Shown here one piece after another: positions 20,601 to 27,847 of a stretch of DNA of 39,489 bases. A model generated the notes under the pieces. It saw only the letters and a program-made list of their open reading frames with translations. It made no database searches and had not been told where the DNA came from. Origin of the DNA: a virus. The position numbers were made by a program, and so were the translations under genes. The stretch is taken from IMG/VR virus record IMGVR_UViG_3300030419_005395, positions 8,467 to 47,955 of that record; one strand, written 5' to 3'. Numbering within the stretch: position 1 is the stretch's first letter; the number at the start of each line of letters is the position of its first letter.

Positions 20601-21780
20601 CTCCTCTTCCTATTCCATTTCCAGTAGCAATACCAGAATCTGCAACACCCCTCCATGAAAGCCAATCCAAGAAAGAATAATCCCAAAAATCTGCATATTC
20701 AGCAAATTCTCTTGCCCAGCGTCCAAACATAAAGGAAGGAGGAGAAAATGGGTTTATATCCCCCTTCCATTCTGTTTCCATCACATCGTGTATACTAGGT
20801 CTAGGATACCATGCATGTGTGTTACAATAGTTGAAGCAAGTATTTAAATATTCTGGTAATATTTCTTGATCTAATTCATTTTCAAAAAGATAAATAGGAT
20901 GCAGTGAAGCAATTTTACTCTCACCCCACTCATCTGCATCATAACAGCACCGACCACCATTATAGAAAATACTAAACTGTTCTGGCGCACTTCCGGGAGG
21001 AGCAGATATATCAGAATATCCGATATGAAGATTGGATGGGTTGAGTGTAGGTCTCATACACTGTTCAGTATAATCATCAGTTCGTACTGTTGGATGATCA
21101 CAGGACACCCAGTTCTGCATAAGTTCACCGGGGAATGGTTTCCCGGTTGATCTACATGGATGGGCACATCCCCACGGTTTTACTGGTTCTTCATATCCAA
21201 CATTATCCCATTCATCATCCTCGTCGTCAAAATCCTGTGTGACTGTCCACGGTTCTGGTTCCACTACGATACCGCCGCGGGATCCGTATTGTTCGGCCTG
21301 TAGTAACCCCAACATAATCCAAGGAGTATATTTCAATTCATTGTTGACAAACCAATCATCGAACTCTGTATGCTCGTCGGGTGAATTTGAATCTGCTAGT
21401 GGGGCATAATGAATACTGTTTGTCTGCCATGGTGTTACCTGATCCAAAGGCCTTCTCTCCCGCTTACCTGATTCTTGAGAGAAGACCCATTGACCATGAT
21501 CTATTCTTGTTCCAGGCCTGAGATTATTTTTGTCAATTGTTTGTCGATAGTCGAGTGAGTCAATCGTCACATACGAATAAGAACCCGAAAAGTGATCACC
21601 CCCACCCACTAGATCGTCTGTTGACAGATGTCCCCATTCACTCGGTTTTCTGCCTTCAGGCCAAGAGGTCAAACCAAATGCACAAACGGGACAGCGAATT
21701 GACGATGTATCATCATACTGTTCTGTCAACTTACAGGGTCTGTTTCCACACCCGCAACAACATGTCCGAACTGCTCTCAT
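17605..21780 (-). CDS. Very large Trp/Cys-rich baseplate-region protein with polyproline segment
   Basis: The protein is 1391 aa from an ATG at 21780, with AGGA 7 bases upstream. The N-terminus is Cys-rich (CCCGCGNRPC). The first 600 residues are rich in Trp, Gly, Glu and Pro. A glutamine-amidotransferase-like fold is possible between about 640 and 975: it opens with REGGKLVVIW and closes with GLGSVVVIYDTT. A Ca-binding Asp-rich motif (DRDRDGMPDDPDGDG) sits near residue 830. A GACC-type repeat (AACCLPNGSCEELDPWSC) lies near 1068. Residues about 1270-1330 are nearly pure Pro/Gly, and the end is Cys-rich (CCAKCSRGCKC). It lies between two hub-like genes, so a spike, tip or hub-attached adhesin is likely by position. 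I do not recognise a full-length relative. Confidence 0.75.
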   Translation of the reverse strand: MRAVRTCCCGCGNRPCKLTEQYDDTSSIRCPVCAFGLTSWPEGRKPSEWGHLSTDDLVGGGDHFSGSYSYVTIDSLDYRQTIDKNNLRPGTRIDHGQWVFSQESGKRERRPLDQVTPWQTNSIHYAPLADSNSPDEHTEFDDWFVNNELKYTPWIMLGLLQAEQYGSRGGIVVEPEPWTVTQDFDDEDDEWDNVGYEEPVKPWGCAHPCRSTGKPFPGELMQNWVSCDHPTVRTDDYTEQCMRPTLNPSNLHIGYSDISAPPGSAPEQFSIFYNGGRCCYDADEWGESKIASLHPIYLFENELDQEILPEYLNTCFNYCNTHAWYPRPSIHDVMETEWKGDINPFSPPSFMFGRWAREFAEYADFWDYSFLDWLSWRGVADSGIATGNGIGRGDGGSRLGGATLERVGGQSMGRYWERIMHDPIISTSAGMIQGGRWFYQFMSPFGILPWSPQVWSEWIENWNGPLYPQGNCTMHCTPENIRSHKMAFVGKIAEPWTNDIGDQFEVPPLTEDDAEGTTLFPQEYRSAEGMWKNNVTVSNSIVNGDHSGFHSEWSSGYSSVGAWSRWELGLTADDELLDWYPATEAVDDWWSVAFSGTDYETEPNRPRGEIVKSWNSATRSSAPVTIPPPPGENYENWEWMREWVREGGKLVVIWTSRRNQWMAMSSSGWAGEELEWWNPTPYTELFGAEGALRNRSSEHGCDSSFEGIPTGTPSSIDGAPTYGLPSSVPHCAHGLGSSQVLEEQQRTGTDGNLVYGYVKGEVDQLLEECVPPRGSTFDFYKNADEVEASLREFAYFCAGEPGTTGSAFYTPGIDATDMVVEGWDMYSLVDRDRDGMPDDPDGDGRAPYDHVIVYGQDDCFEDDRGDNLYTGTCHRQIARENDPDYTIISGTTGGPYAGVTAARLQIGCQRTRPPLVVEDENGDNIPFSFSWINARTLVPHGSQGGKALVGGDKGCLVVAKENGLGSVVVIYDTTVLGHASQIPTEIFDDACPATIIDPNDPADPLYDPVECELTPEQLKLHACNNDFWAFLCQDYLSENGYQVSNPPGPVFWENKTKEPANNPCLEGLKAACCLPNGSCEELDPWSCREQYGRWHGSYFSLGHMSATDLWTGIDVQDLFEPGRMNKELVEEGWGQFSTRCSATCADIDCAEARKGTCCGASNLQWDELANVCLGDDMTSVECCQAFRDNGGDIENYGNVWVEIGRCEPTDNPRSNSCGSWCPDCPIYGLQQNNTVWYPYIQEWEDEREETWPDWWVARNITDCAACEDARPLPPAPPPPDPPPPPTPGPGGPPPGPPPGGPPPGPPPGPPPGPPPGGPPPPPPPPPPTPTNPPFARSGEGYPTPPPTPSPVVAPMVSSLPTPNPSCCAKCSRGCKCIVVGDDCFCIGENCE
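17789..17965. repeat. GC-rich GGAGGCGGA/GGTGGCCCG tandem repeat encoding polyproline
   Basis: Short imperfect units of GGAGGC, GGACCA and GGTGGC recur here; on the minus strand they read as runs of PPP and GPPPG. Base composition is far more G+C-rich than the surrounding AT-rich genes. It lies inside the 1391-aa gene and keeps its frame. Confidence 0.85.
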
Positions 21781-21789
21781 AATATAATC

Positions 21790-23997
21790 CTATCGACAAC
21801 CACATAAACCATCATGTGCATTTGGTACATCAAAGAAGTAAAATTCATCAGGCACGCTAGTGTCTTCATTACCATCTTCATCAAAACGAGGAGTAATTTC
21901 TGCTCCCCCACCCAGCACCTTTCCTGGCATTCTATACATCTGAACAATATGTCTATGATAGTAAACATCGGCAGGATCCTCAAGCGTACAAGGATCAACA
22001 TCCACCTTAAAGTAACCACCAACAGGCATCATTCGATATGACTCTGGATAATCATTGAAGTCATCGTCTGCAACATTTATGCCAGGACCAACATATATGT
22101 TATTTTCCTCGTCCTCACTATTGAATAACTCATTTATATTATAGGCAGGATTAGTCCACTCTTCCTGATCCTCTTCCATTACTTCACCAGAACCACCACC
22201 CTTAACGGCAACGATTGCGATTGGTGAATCTTCCTCAGACAGAACTTCTATTTCATCATCGTCTAGATTCTCTACAAATTTCTTAGGCCAGATCTCAACT
22301 TCTTTCCAAGAGTATTCAAATATCCCTGCTCTGTCGTTATCCTGTACCTGTCTCGCATTTTCAATAACAGCAAGGAAGTGGTATGGAACATTAGTCTTCT
22401 TATCACAACACACAGTGTTTCTATAGACATTCCACTTTGTCTTTAGGTTGAGCATCTGTACATACTCTTCGTATGGCGAAAGACCATCACCAATAAGACT
22501 ATCTACGGCAGTACCTATTGGGTTGATTATTGATTCAGCAAGAGACGCACTCTCCGGTGATCGAAGAGGTAGTTTTATTTTCTCCTGAATGGTTCTTAAG
22601 GTTTCTGCACTCAGATTACACTGGTCAAACATTGACTGCCAAACCATGTCATTTGTCTTGCCGTATTTTCCGTTGGTGTTTCGAGAACCCAAGTAATCTA
22701 ATGGAGTTTCTTGGGGGTTGTTATACAACGAAGAGAAATACCCCCACATACCACTTTCATCATATTTTCTTACTGCTCTCCTACCTTTACCCATATGGAT
22801 ATTTTCAACATCAATTGAAGTATCAATGTCTTCTGCTAACAATTTAAACTCTGCTATCTTTGGCCATTCAGAAGCATCCCGATGATAATCGTAGGTAATG
22901 ACTTCCCTTTTGCCCCAGAACATTTCATCATCTTCATCACCATCTTGATTCATTTTAGATTTTTGGTGTCTACTAACAGAATCCAAGTATTCAAAATATG
23001 GATCTTCGTAATTCGGTTTAACCAATTCATAGTAGGAAGAATATGCACCCTTTTGCCACATTTCCATGTGATTATATTCATTGCTTACTATCATCTTCTG
23101 TATGATTCTGTCATTGCTTTCTTGCGAATCTGGATCGTCAACGTCACTAATTGTATATTGTCTCTTGTTGTCTTCTTGGACCAATCCAAAAAGCCAATCC
23201 GTAGTACTTTCGTCGATAAGTTTATTGATGGACTTAAAATGCCACCCATCAAAATCCTGATAGAACAGATAATTCATACCAATCAAGTCTTCGGTAACGG
23301 CATTTTCTGCCACGTTACTCATAAGGTTCATGAGGTTCGGTGGGTTTATGTCTTTGCCCCACGGGTACATGTTTTGATTTGATTTTAACCATATAGAATT
23401 GTGGGTTGGTTCTATATCCATTGGTTTCTGTGCATGACTAAAATCAGTTACTCCGGGGTTGAAGTATTTTTCTGCAAAAACGTCTACAAGACCTGGATTA
23501 GAACCAATTCCGAAAAGTCCACCATCACTACCTGCAATTTTTCCTATAAAGTCTTCATTCATATAATCCAATTCAGACCAGTTTAGGAAATAATTTTCAC
23601 ATGTAACAAAATCAATAGACCACACAGAACCTACTCTTTGTGCAGGACCTTTGAGTTCATCTACCGTATCATCACCGAGGTAATTTAAATCATATACACA
23701 AAAAGTCAATTTGTGCCTAGAATCCTCAATTGTCGGGGTTTGCATATCAATTTCAATTTTTTCATTACCGACAAGGTTGAATTTTGTGCCCAGAAGAGCA
23801 GGATCAATTAATTTTAAATTACCTCTCATACCGCTGGTAAATATACCTTCAGTGATAGTAAGAGAACCAAAAAGTCGTTCTACTGGTTCGTCCTTGTCTT
23901 CCTCACCACCACCGGGAAGTACCTGCAACGTAGTGCCGTCGGGTTTAACCAATACCAGCGAGAAAATTTCAATATCAAGGGGGGATGTTCGTGTCAT
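21790..23997 (-). CDS. 27: Baseplate hub protein, gp27-like
   Basis: The protein is 735 aa from an ATG at 23997, longer than T4 gp27 (391 aa). The N-terminal LFGSLTITEGIFTSGMRGNLKLIDP is the typical opening barrel of the hub family. Further motifs are THNSIWLKSNQNMYPWGKDI, NLMSNVAENAVTEDLIGMNY and FYQDFDGWHFKSINKLI, which I associate with hub proteins of marine T4-like phages. The last 150 residues are acidic and look loosely structured (EDEENNIYVG), ending DGLCGCR. The hub is the trimeric ring between tube and spike. Next to it are gp53 and the tube cap upstream and the 1391-aa protein downstream. Assignment to gp27 rests on these motifs and position. Confidence 0.7.
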   Translation of the reverse strand: MTRTSPLDIEIFSLVLVKPDGTTLQVLPGGGEEDKDEPVERLFGSLTITEGIFTSGMRGNLKLIDPALLGTKFNLVGNEKIEIDMQTPTIEDSRHKLTFCVYDLNYLGDDTVDELKGPAQRVGSVWSIDFVTCENYFLNWSELDYMNEDFIGKIAGSDGGLFGIGSNPGLVDVFAEKYFNPGVTDFSHAQKPMDIEPTHNSIWLKSNQNMYPWGKDINPPNLMNLMSNVAENAVTEDLIGMNYLFYQDFDGWHFKSINKLIDESTTDWLFGLVQEDNKRQYTISDVDDPDSQESNDRIIQKMIVSNEYNHMEMWQKGAYSSYYELVKPNYEDPYFEYLDSVSRHQKSKMNQDGDEDDEMFWGKREVITYDYHRDASEWPKIAEFKLLAEDIDTSIDVENIHMGKGRRAVRKYDESGMWGYFSSLYNNPQETPLDYLGSRNTNGKYGKTNDMVWQSMFDQCNLSAETLRTIQEKIKLPLRSPESASLAESIINPIGTAVDSLIGDGLSPYEEYVQMLNLKTKWNVYRNTVCCDKKTNVPYHFLAVIENARQVQDNDRAGIFEYSWKEVEIWPKKFVENLDDDEIEVLSEEDSPIAIVAVKGGGSGEVMEEDQEEWTNPAYNINELFNSEDEENNIYVGPGINVADDDFNDYPESYRMMPVGGYFKVDVDPCTLEDPADVYYHRHIVQMYRMPGKVLGGGAEITPRFDEDGNEDTSVPDEFYFFDVPNAHDGLCGCR

Positions 23998-24007
23998 TAT
24001 ATAAATC

Positions 24008-25045
24008 CTATTCTACTAGTCGGGTCGTTCCTCGTGGAATGTCTTTACCCTGAAGCATTGCAGAGATTTGACCAATTACCCGTGAAACTATCGTTGGATG
24101 TAATACCTTTATTGTTCTGTTTTCTAGATCTTTTCTGAATATTTCATCGATAGTTGTTAGTTTGGTAATGTTTGAATTTATAGCACCGTCAGTGATGTAG
24201 TTGTAAAGAATAGTAGAAGTAAGTCCACATATATTATCAAAAGAAAACATGTCACTTGTTATTCCCCTAAAGGCACCATCGACATACCATTCGACACCAT
24301 ATGGACTTACTGTTAGATCATCAAGTTCAAATTTTTCGATAGCATCTTTTATTGTTGTTGCTTTTCTAATGGTACTGAAGGTAATTCCTCCGGTATCACA
24401 CAGAGGCCCATGTAAAAAGTTATTACCGGCATGACCAGTAGTGGGTCCATTTATTGGATAACATGTAGTTCCTCCAATTGCTTGCTGAACACATGCTGTG
24501 TTTCCAAACCCACTAATAGGATCCCAAGTATCAGTTACATTATTTTGTCTGAACAAATAAAATTCATCACCAGCAACAAATGTTCCCTTGCTTCTCTTTA
24601 CATCAATTCTTTTTAATAATTTATGATACTTATCTACTACCCCAAAAACATCCAAAGATATACTAGCATCAGCATCAAGATCTCGCTTTACAATAACATC
24701 ACCTACCTGTGCATCAAGTCCTTGTAGTACGAAATAACTGTTACCATTCAGAAAGGTATCAAACATAGTATTTAATTCTTTAGAAGATTTTGGCCATTCA
24801 TTCTGTACATCGATTATATTATTTGCAAAGAGAACAATCCACCACAATTTTGGATCACCATAAAACTTTACAGCAACATCTTCTGGTTTTTCTCCGTCCT
24901 GTACAAGATACTCTTCAAAGTTTTTAGGATCCTCAAATGCTTTCTGGGTAAAAGTGAATCTTCGGAAAATATCTTGAACTTCCAGTTCTGGACCGGAAGG
25001 GAAATCATAATTTATTTTTGACATGTATTGAAAGTAGTCAGACAT
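24008..25045 (-). CDS. 53: Baseplate wedge subunit gp53-like
   Basis: The protein is 345 aa from an ATG at 25045; T4 gp53 is 196 aa. The N-terminal 85 residues match the family: YFQYMSKINYDF, VQDIFRRFTFTQK and GEKPEDVAVKFYGDPKLWWIVLFANNI, written here in two parts (GEKPEDVAVKFYGD, PKLWWIVLFANNI). The LysM-like KFYGD..LWW.VL.AN motif is characteristic. The extra length is a Cys-containing insertion in the middle (FGNTACVQQAIGGTTCYP) and a helical end. In T4, gp53 clamps neighbouring wedges together. It sits between the tube cap and hub genes. Confidence 0.85.
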   Translation of the reverse strand: MSDYFQYMSKINYDFPSGPELEVQDIFRRFTFTQKAFEDPKNFEEYLVQDGEKPEDVAVKFYGDPKLWWIVLFANNIIDVQNEWPKSSKELNTMFDTFLNGNSYFVLQGLDAQVGDVIVKRDLDADASISLDVFGVVDKYHKLLKRIDVKRSKGTFVAGDEFYLFRQNNVTDTWDPISGFGNTACVQQAIGGTTCYPINGPTTGHAGNNFLHGPLCDTGGITFSTIRKATTIKDAIEKFELDDLTVSPYGVEWYVDGAFRGITSDMFSFDNICGLTSTILYNYITDGAINSNITKLTTIDEIFRKDLENRTIKVLHPTIVSRVIGQISAMLQGKDIPRGTTRLVE

Positions 25046-25063
25046 TATTATTCTCCATCACGA

Positions 25064-25840
25064 TCATAGATCGTTCCCTCTTCCGCCCCAGTTCCTTGCT
25101 TGAGACCTGCTCACTAGTTGTCCGGCCTGGGTGCCTTGATTTGTATCAATTCTAACAGCAGGTTCCAGTTCTTGGAAAGATAATGAAATCTGAGTTGCTG
25201 CTGGATAATCTTCTCTTGTAGAATATATTCCATTATCAGCAGTTTTTATACTTGCCTTTGATAGAACACAAACATTTGGACCCATGTCCCATTTATATAC
25301 ACCCGATTGTCCTTGAGCAGTGTCTAGTATTTGAATATTCCATATTGGTGGGTGAACTATTTTAGCACCACCGGAAAACGTAGAAAGGGAAGGATAGGAA
25401 AGAACCTGAAACGATTGTGCTATCTTATTTATCTGATCAGCATCATCAAAGTTTTTAGGAACTAGTGTCCAACTAAACTCGAACTTTCTAAACCCCGCAT
25501 CTTTAAAAGTAGTATCTCTTTCATCCATATCTCTTCTACCAAGAAGAATATCAAAAGGCGCACGGAGTTTATCGATAATAGGCCCACCAAGTAACCATCC
25601 CAACGACGATACACTTGGATCGATCATACCACCCTGTCGTTCCTCTTCAGTGTAATTTATGTTTGCTTCAGCATTTAGGTTGTTAGGTGCAGGTAATTTA
25701 ATATCAGCAATTGACCCAGTAAACGTCCCTGCCCGCAACATTTGTTTGCTTTCATAATGATCACACTGTAAGTTCATCCAATATCGAATATCCCTATCCG
25801 TAGTGTATGACCCGAGAGTTGGAAATCTATAATGTGCCAA
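25064..25840 (-). CDS. Baseplate tail-tube cap protein, gp48/gp54-like
   Basis: The protein is 258 aa from a TTG at 25840. No in-frame ATG is nearby, and GGAG lies 8 bases before the TTG, which supports this start. Motifs include KFEFSWTLVPKNFDDADQIN, IAQSFQVLSYPSLS, HPPIWNIQI and ISLSFQELEPAVRID. These resemble the tube-fold cap proteins that join the hub to the first tube ring (T4 gp48 and gp54). I cannot say which of the two it is. It is the first gene of the long minus-strand run, opposite the divergent gp4 gene. Confidence 0.7.
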   Translation of the reverse strand: MAHYRFPTLGSYTTDRDIRYWMNLQCDHYESKQMLRAGTFTGSIADIKLPAPNNLNAEANINYTEEERQGGMIDPSVSSLGWLLGGPIIDKLRAPFDILLGRRDMDERDTTFKDAGFRKFEFSWTLVPKNFDDADQINKIAQSFQVLSYPSLSTFSGGAKIVHPPIWNIQILDTAQGQSGVYKWDMGPNVCVLSKASIKTADNGIYSTREDYPAATQISLSFQELEPAVRIDTNQGTQAGQLVSRSQARNWGGRGNDL

Positions 25841-25869
25841 AGTCTTTTCTCCGTACTGTAGTAGTTAAA

Positions 25870-25879
25870 AATATATATT
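25870..25879. promoter_or_regulatory. Palindromic AT-rich late-promoter-like site between divergent operons
   Basis: The 54-base gap between the tube-cap gene (minus) and gp4 (plus) contains AATATATATT. It reads TATATATT on both strands, two mismatches from the T4 late consensus TATAAATA. It could serve both operons. There is no sigma70-type -35 box. This is a motif and position argument only. Confidence 0.3.
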
Positions 25880-25894
25880 TCAGAAGGATATAAT

Positions 25895-26329
25895 ATGGCA
25901 TACAAAACACGATACACGATCAAAAACCCCACAAAGTATATAGGTGATCCAACGAACATCATATGCCGTTCTTTGTGGGAGAGGCGTGTGTGTAAATACC
26001 TAGACGAAAACAGTAATGTGAGTAGATGGGGAAGTGAGGAATTAGCAATACCATACTATTCGCCAGTTGACAAGAAGATGCATAGATATTTTCCAGATTT
26101 TATTGCTGAAATTAAGAGTAAAAATGGTATAGTTAAAACCTATGTCGTAGAAGTAAAACCAAAGAAACAAACAACTCCCCCGAAGAAACCTAAAAGAAAA
26201 ACAAAATCATATATTCAGGAATCACTGACATATATTGTAAATTCTGAAAAATGGAAGGCCGCGGAACAATATTGTAAAAAGAATGGATGGGAATTTATTA
26301 TTTTAACTGAAGATGATATTCTTCCATAA
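25895..26329 (+). CDS. 4: Head completion nuclease gp4
   Basis: The protein is 144 aa; T4 gp4 (also listed as gp50/gp4) is 150 aa. The ATG has AAGGA 8 bases upstream. The sequence SLWERRVCKYLDENSNVSRW, then YSPVDKKMHRYFPDF, then VEVKPKKQT is diagnostic for this family, which has a TnsA-like restriction-endonuclease fold. Likely active-site residues are E29, D68 and E86-x-K88. In T4 the protein finishes packaged heads so that tails can join. It opens the plus-strand tail operon. Confidence 0.9.
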   Translation: MAYKTRYTIKNPTKYIGDPTNIICRSLWERRVCKYLDENSNVSRWGSEELAIPYYSPVDKKMHRYFPDFIAEIKSKNGIVKTYVVEVKPKKQTTPPKKPKRKTKSYIQESLTYIVNSEKWKAAEQYCKKNGWEFIILTEDDILP

Positions 26330-26332
26330 ATA
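26325..26332 (+). promoter_or_regulatory. Candidate late promoter (CATAAATA) before the tube gene
   Basis: CATAAATA overlaps the stop of gp4, 16 bases before the next ATG. It differs from the T4 late consensus at one base. The site could raise expression of the tail tube gene above gp4, which is needed in small amounts. Confidence 0.35.
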
Positions 26333-26348
26333 AATAAAGAGGAAACTT

Positions 26349-26891
26349 ATGCCAAATCAATCCATAGAAGAATTCAGGAAAAATGTACTAGGTCGCTTGG
26401 GACTCTCAAGACCAACAAGGTATGTTGTACAAATATCCCCTCCAAGGGCATCAACAATTACCATACATCAACCAGAATCGGTGACATTACCGTCCAGACA
26501 GTTTGATACAATAGAAGACAATATGTACGGGCCCGTCAGACAAGTACCCATAAGAAACAAATATGATAGTTCTGTGGTTATGACCTTTCCTGTATCAAAA
26601 GACTGGTCGGAACGATCTATACTAGAAGGATGGATGGATAATATCGTCTGGCCTGCTGACAACACTTCAACATATGAAGATGTCAATCTTGGCGTTTTAA
26701 AAATTACATGTGAAGACAGCAGTGGAAATCCTAGTGCAATCTTTACTCTTAATGAAGTATATCCATTTTCAATTATGCCTATCGAGATGGGATATGGTAT
26801 GGTTAACACCTATACCAGACTTCAAGTTCAATTTCAATACAGATCATATGACCTAGAACTACCCGGCACCGGATACCGAACACCAATATAA
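26349..26891 (+). CDS. Tail tube-fold protein (gp19/gp54 family)
   Basis: The protein is 180 aa from an ATG preceded by AGAGGAAACTT; T4 tail tube gp19 is 163 aa. The N-terminal helix (NVLGRLGLSRPTRYVVQISP), the VTLPSRQFDTIEDNMYGPVR loop and the tail YTRLQVQFQYRSYDL fit the contractile-tail tube fold seen in marine T4-like phages. It lies between gp4 and the gp26-like gene. In many T4-like phages a second tube-like protein (gp54) initiates the tube, so this one could be the tube itself or the initiator. Confidence 0.75.
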   Translation: MPNQSIEEFRKNVLGRLGLSRPTRYVVQISPPRASTITIHQPESVTLPSRQFDTIEDNMYGPVRQVPIRNKYDSSVVMTFPVSKDWSERSILEGWMDNIVWPADNTSTYEDVNLGVLKITCEDSSGNPSAIFTLNEVYPFSIMPIEMGYGMVNTYTRLQVQFQYRSYDLELPGTGYRTPI

Positions 26892-26906
26892 AATAAGGAA
26901 TAAATT

Positions 26907-27620
26907 ATGAGTTCATTATCAACCATTTTGAAAAGTAGTGTCCCCAGATACACAATAAAGCAACCGTCTACAAACAAACCTATAGAATTTAGACCATTTC
27001 TAGTAAAAGAAGAAAAGGTATTATTGCAAGCACAAGAAACTGCTGGAGGAGAAACCTCCATGTTGGTTGCAATTAAAGGCGTAATTGAGTCGTGTTTCAG
27101 CATATCAAATGCAGGGAAACTTCCTATATTCGACATCGAATATATGTTTATTAATTTGCGTGCAAAGTCGGTAGGAGAAGTAGTGAACCCAACTATAATG
27201 TGTCCATATACTGGAGAAGAGGTTTGTATTGTAATTAACCTAAGCGATATAAAGGTAAATACGCATCCAAAACACACAAACAAAATTGATTTAGCAGAAA
27301 ACGTATTACTAGAAATGTCATATCCGTCCATAAACATTCTTGCTGAACGGGATATCGATTATGACGATCCTCTTAGTTTCTATGATTTAATAGTCGATTG
27401 TATCAAGACAATAGAAACAGAAGAAGAAACTATAAACACACAAGAACTATCAAGAAACGAAGTACAACAATTTGTTGATAATATGACAAAGGATCAGTTC
27501 GATAAGGTCTTAGACTTTTTCTTAACTGCACCAAAACTCGAACATACTGTTGAATACGAAACATCAGACGGGGAAACAAGAGAGGTGGTGTTGAGTGGAC
27601 TCTCGGATTTTTTCGCATAG
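26907..27620 (+). CDS. 26: gp26-like baseplate/tail assembly protein
   Basis: The protein is 237 aa from an ATG with AAGGA upstream; T4 gp26 is 208 aa. It matches the T4_baseplate family: PRYTIKQPSTNKPIEFRPFL then VKEEKVLLQAQE, YMFINLRAKSVGE, a CPYTGEE segment, and the closing DFFLTAPKLEHTVEY and VVLSGLSDFF. In other phages, proteins at this position are tape-measure chaperones. The end of the gene carries a slippery heptamer and a downstream hairpin, so some ribosomes may read into the next frame and make a 311-aa fusion. Confidence 0.85.
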   Translation: MSSLSTILKSSVPRYTIKQPSTNKPIEFRPFLVKEEKVLLQAQETAGGETSMLVAIKGVIESCFSISNAGKLPIFDIEYMFINLRAKSVGEVVNPTIMCPYTGEEVCIVINLSDIKVNTHPKHTNKIDLAENVLLEMSYPSINILAERDIDYDDPLSFYDLIVDCIKTIETEEETINTQELSRNEVQQFVDNMTKDQFDKVLDFFLTAPKLEHTVEYETSDGETREVVLSGLSDFFA

Positions 27621-27647
27621 GACTCTGCCACGTTGGGTTGGTGGAGT
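27608..27647 (+). promoter_or_regulatory. Predicted programmed -1 ribosomal frameshift signal
   Basis: The last codons of the gp26-like gene are GAT TTT TTC GCA TAG. Positions 27608-27614 read T TTT TTC, a canonical X-XXY-YYZ slippery heptamer in the correct phase. After a seven-base spacer, 27622-27625 plus 27629-27631 can pair with 27641-27647 (ACTC/GAGT and CAC/GTG, three-base bulge, nine-base loop). The -1 frame is open straight into the 67-aa reading frame. This is inferred from sequence only. Confidence 0.6.
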
Positions 27648-27841
27648 ACTACCGATTAAATTTCCAATTAATGCAACATCATAAGTATTCTTTGTCAGAT
27701 CTAGAATCTATGATTCCGTGGGAAAGAGACATCTATTTGGCACTGCTAATAGAATACATAGAAATAGAAAATGAAAAAATCCAGTTAGCAGAAATAGAAC
27801 GACAGAGATCCTCAAGACCAAACAATACCCCATTCAGGTAG
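27638..27841 (+). CDS. gp51-like hub-assembly/tape-measure chaperone extension, probably made by -1 frameshift
   Basis: Taken alone the frame starts at a TTG and gives 67 aa, but the coding character begins earlier. The same frame is open from the slippery site, adding RIGLCHVG before LVEYYRLNFQLMQHHKYSLS. No convincing ribosome binding site precedes the TTG, and the first ATG falls inside the domain. The motif HHKYSLSDLESMIPWERDIY is typical of the T-part of tail chaperones (lambda gpGT type) and of gp51-like proteins of marine T4-like phages. The likely product is a 311-aa fusion with the gp26-like protein. The short tail is helical and Glu/Gln/Arg-rich. Confidence 0.65.
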   Translation: MVEYYRLNFQLMQHHKYSLSDLESMIPWERDIYLALLIEYIEIENEKIQLAEIERQRSSRPNNTPFR

Positions 27842-27847
27842 TAACAT

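Noticed and set aside
25774-25962. Minus-strand frame across the divergent promoter region
   Set aside because: It overlaps the start of gp4 and the tube-cap gene in another frame and has no recognisable protein features.
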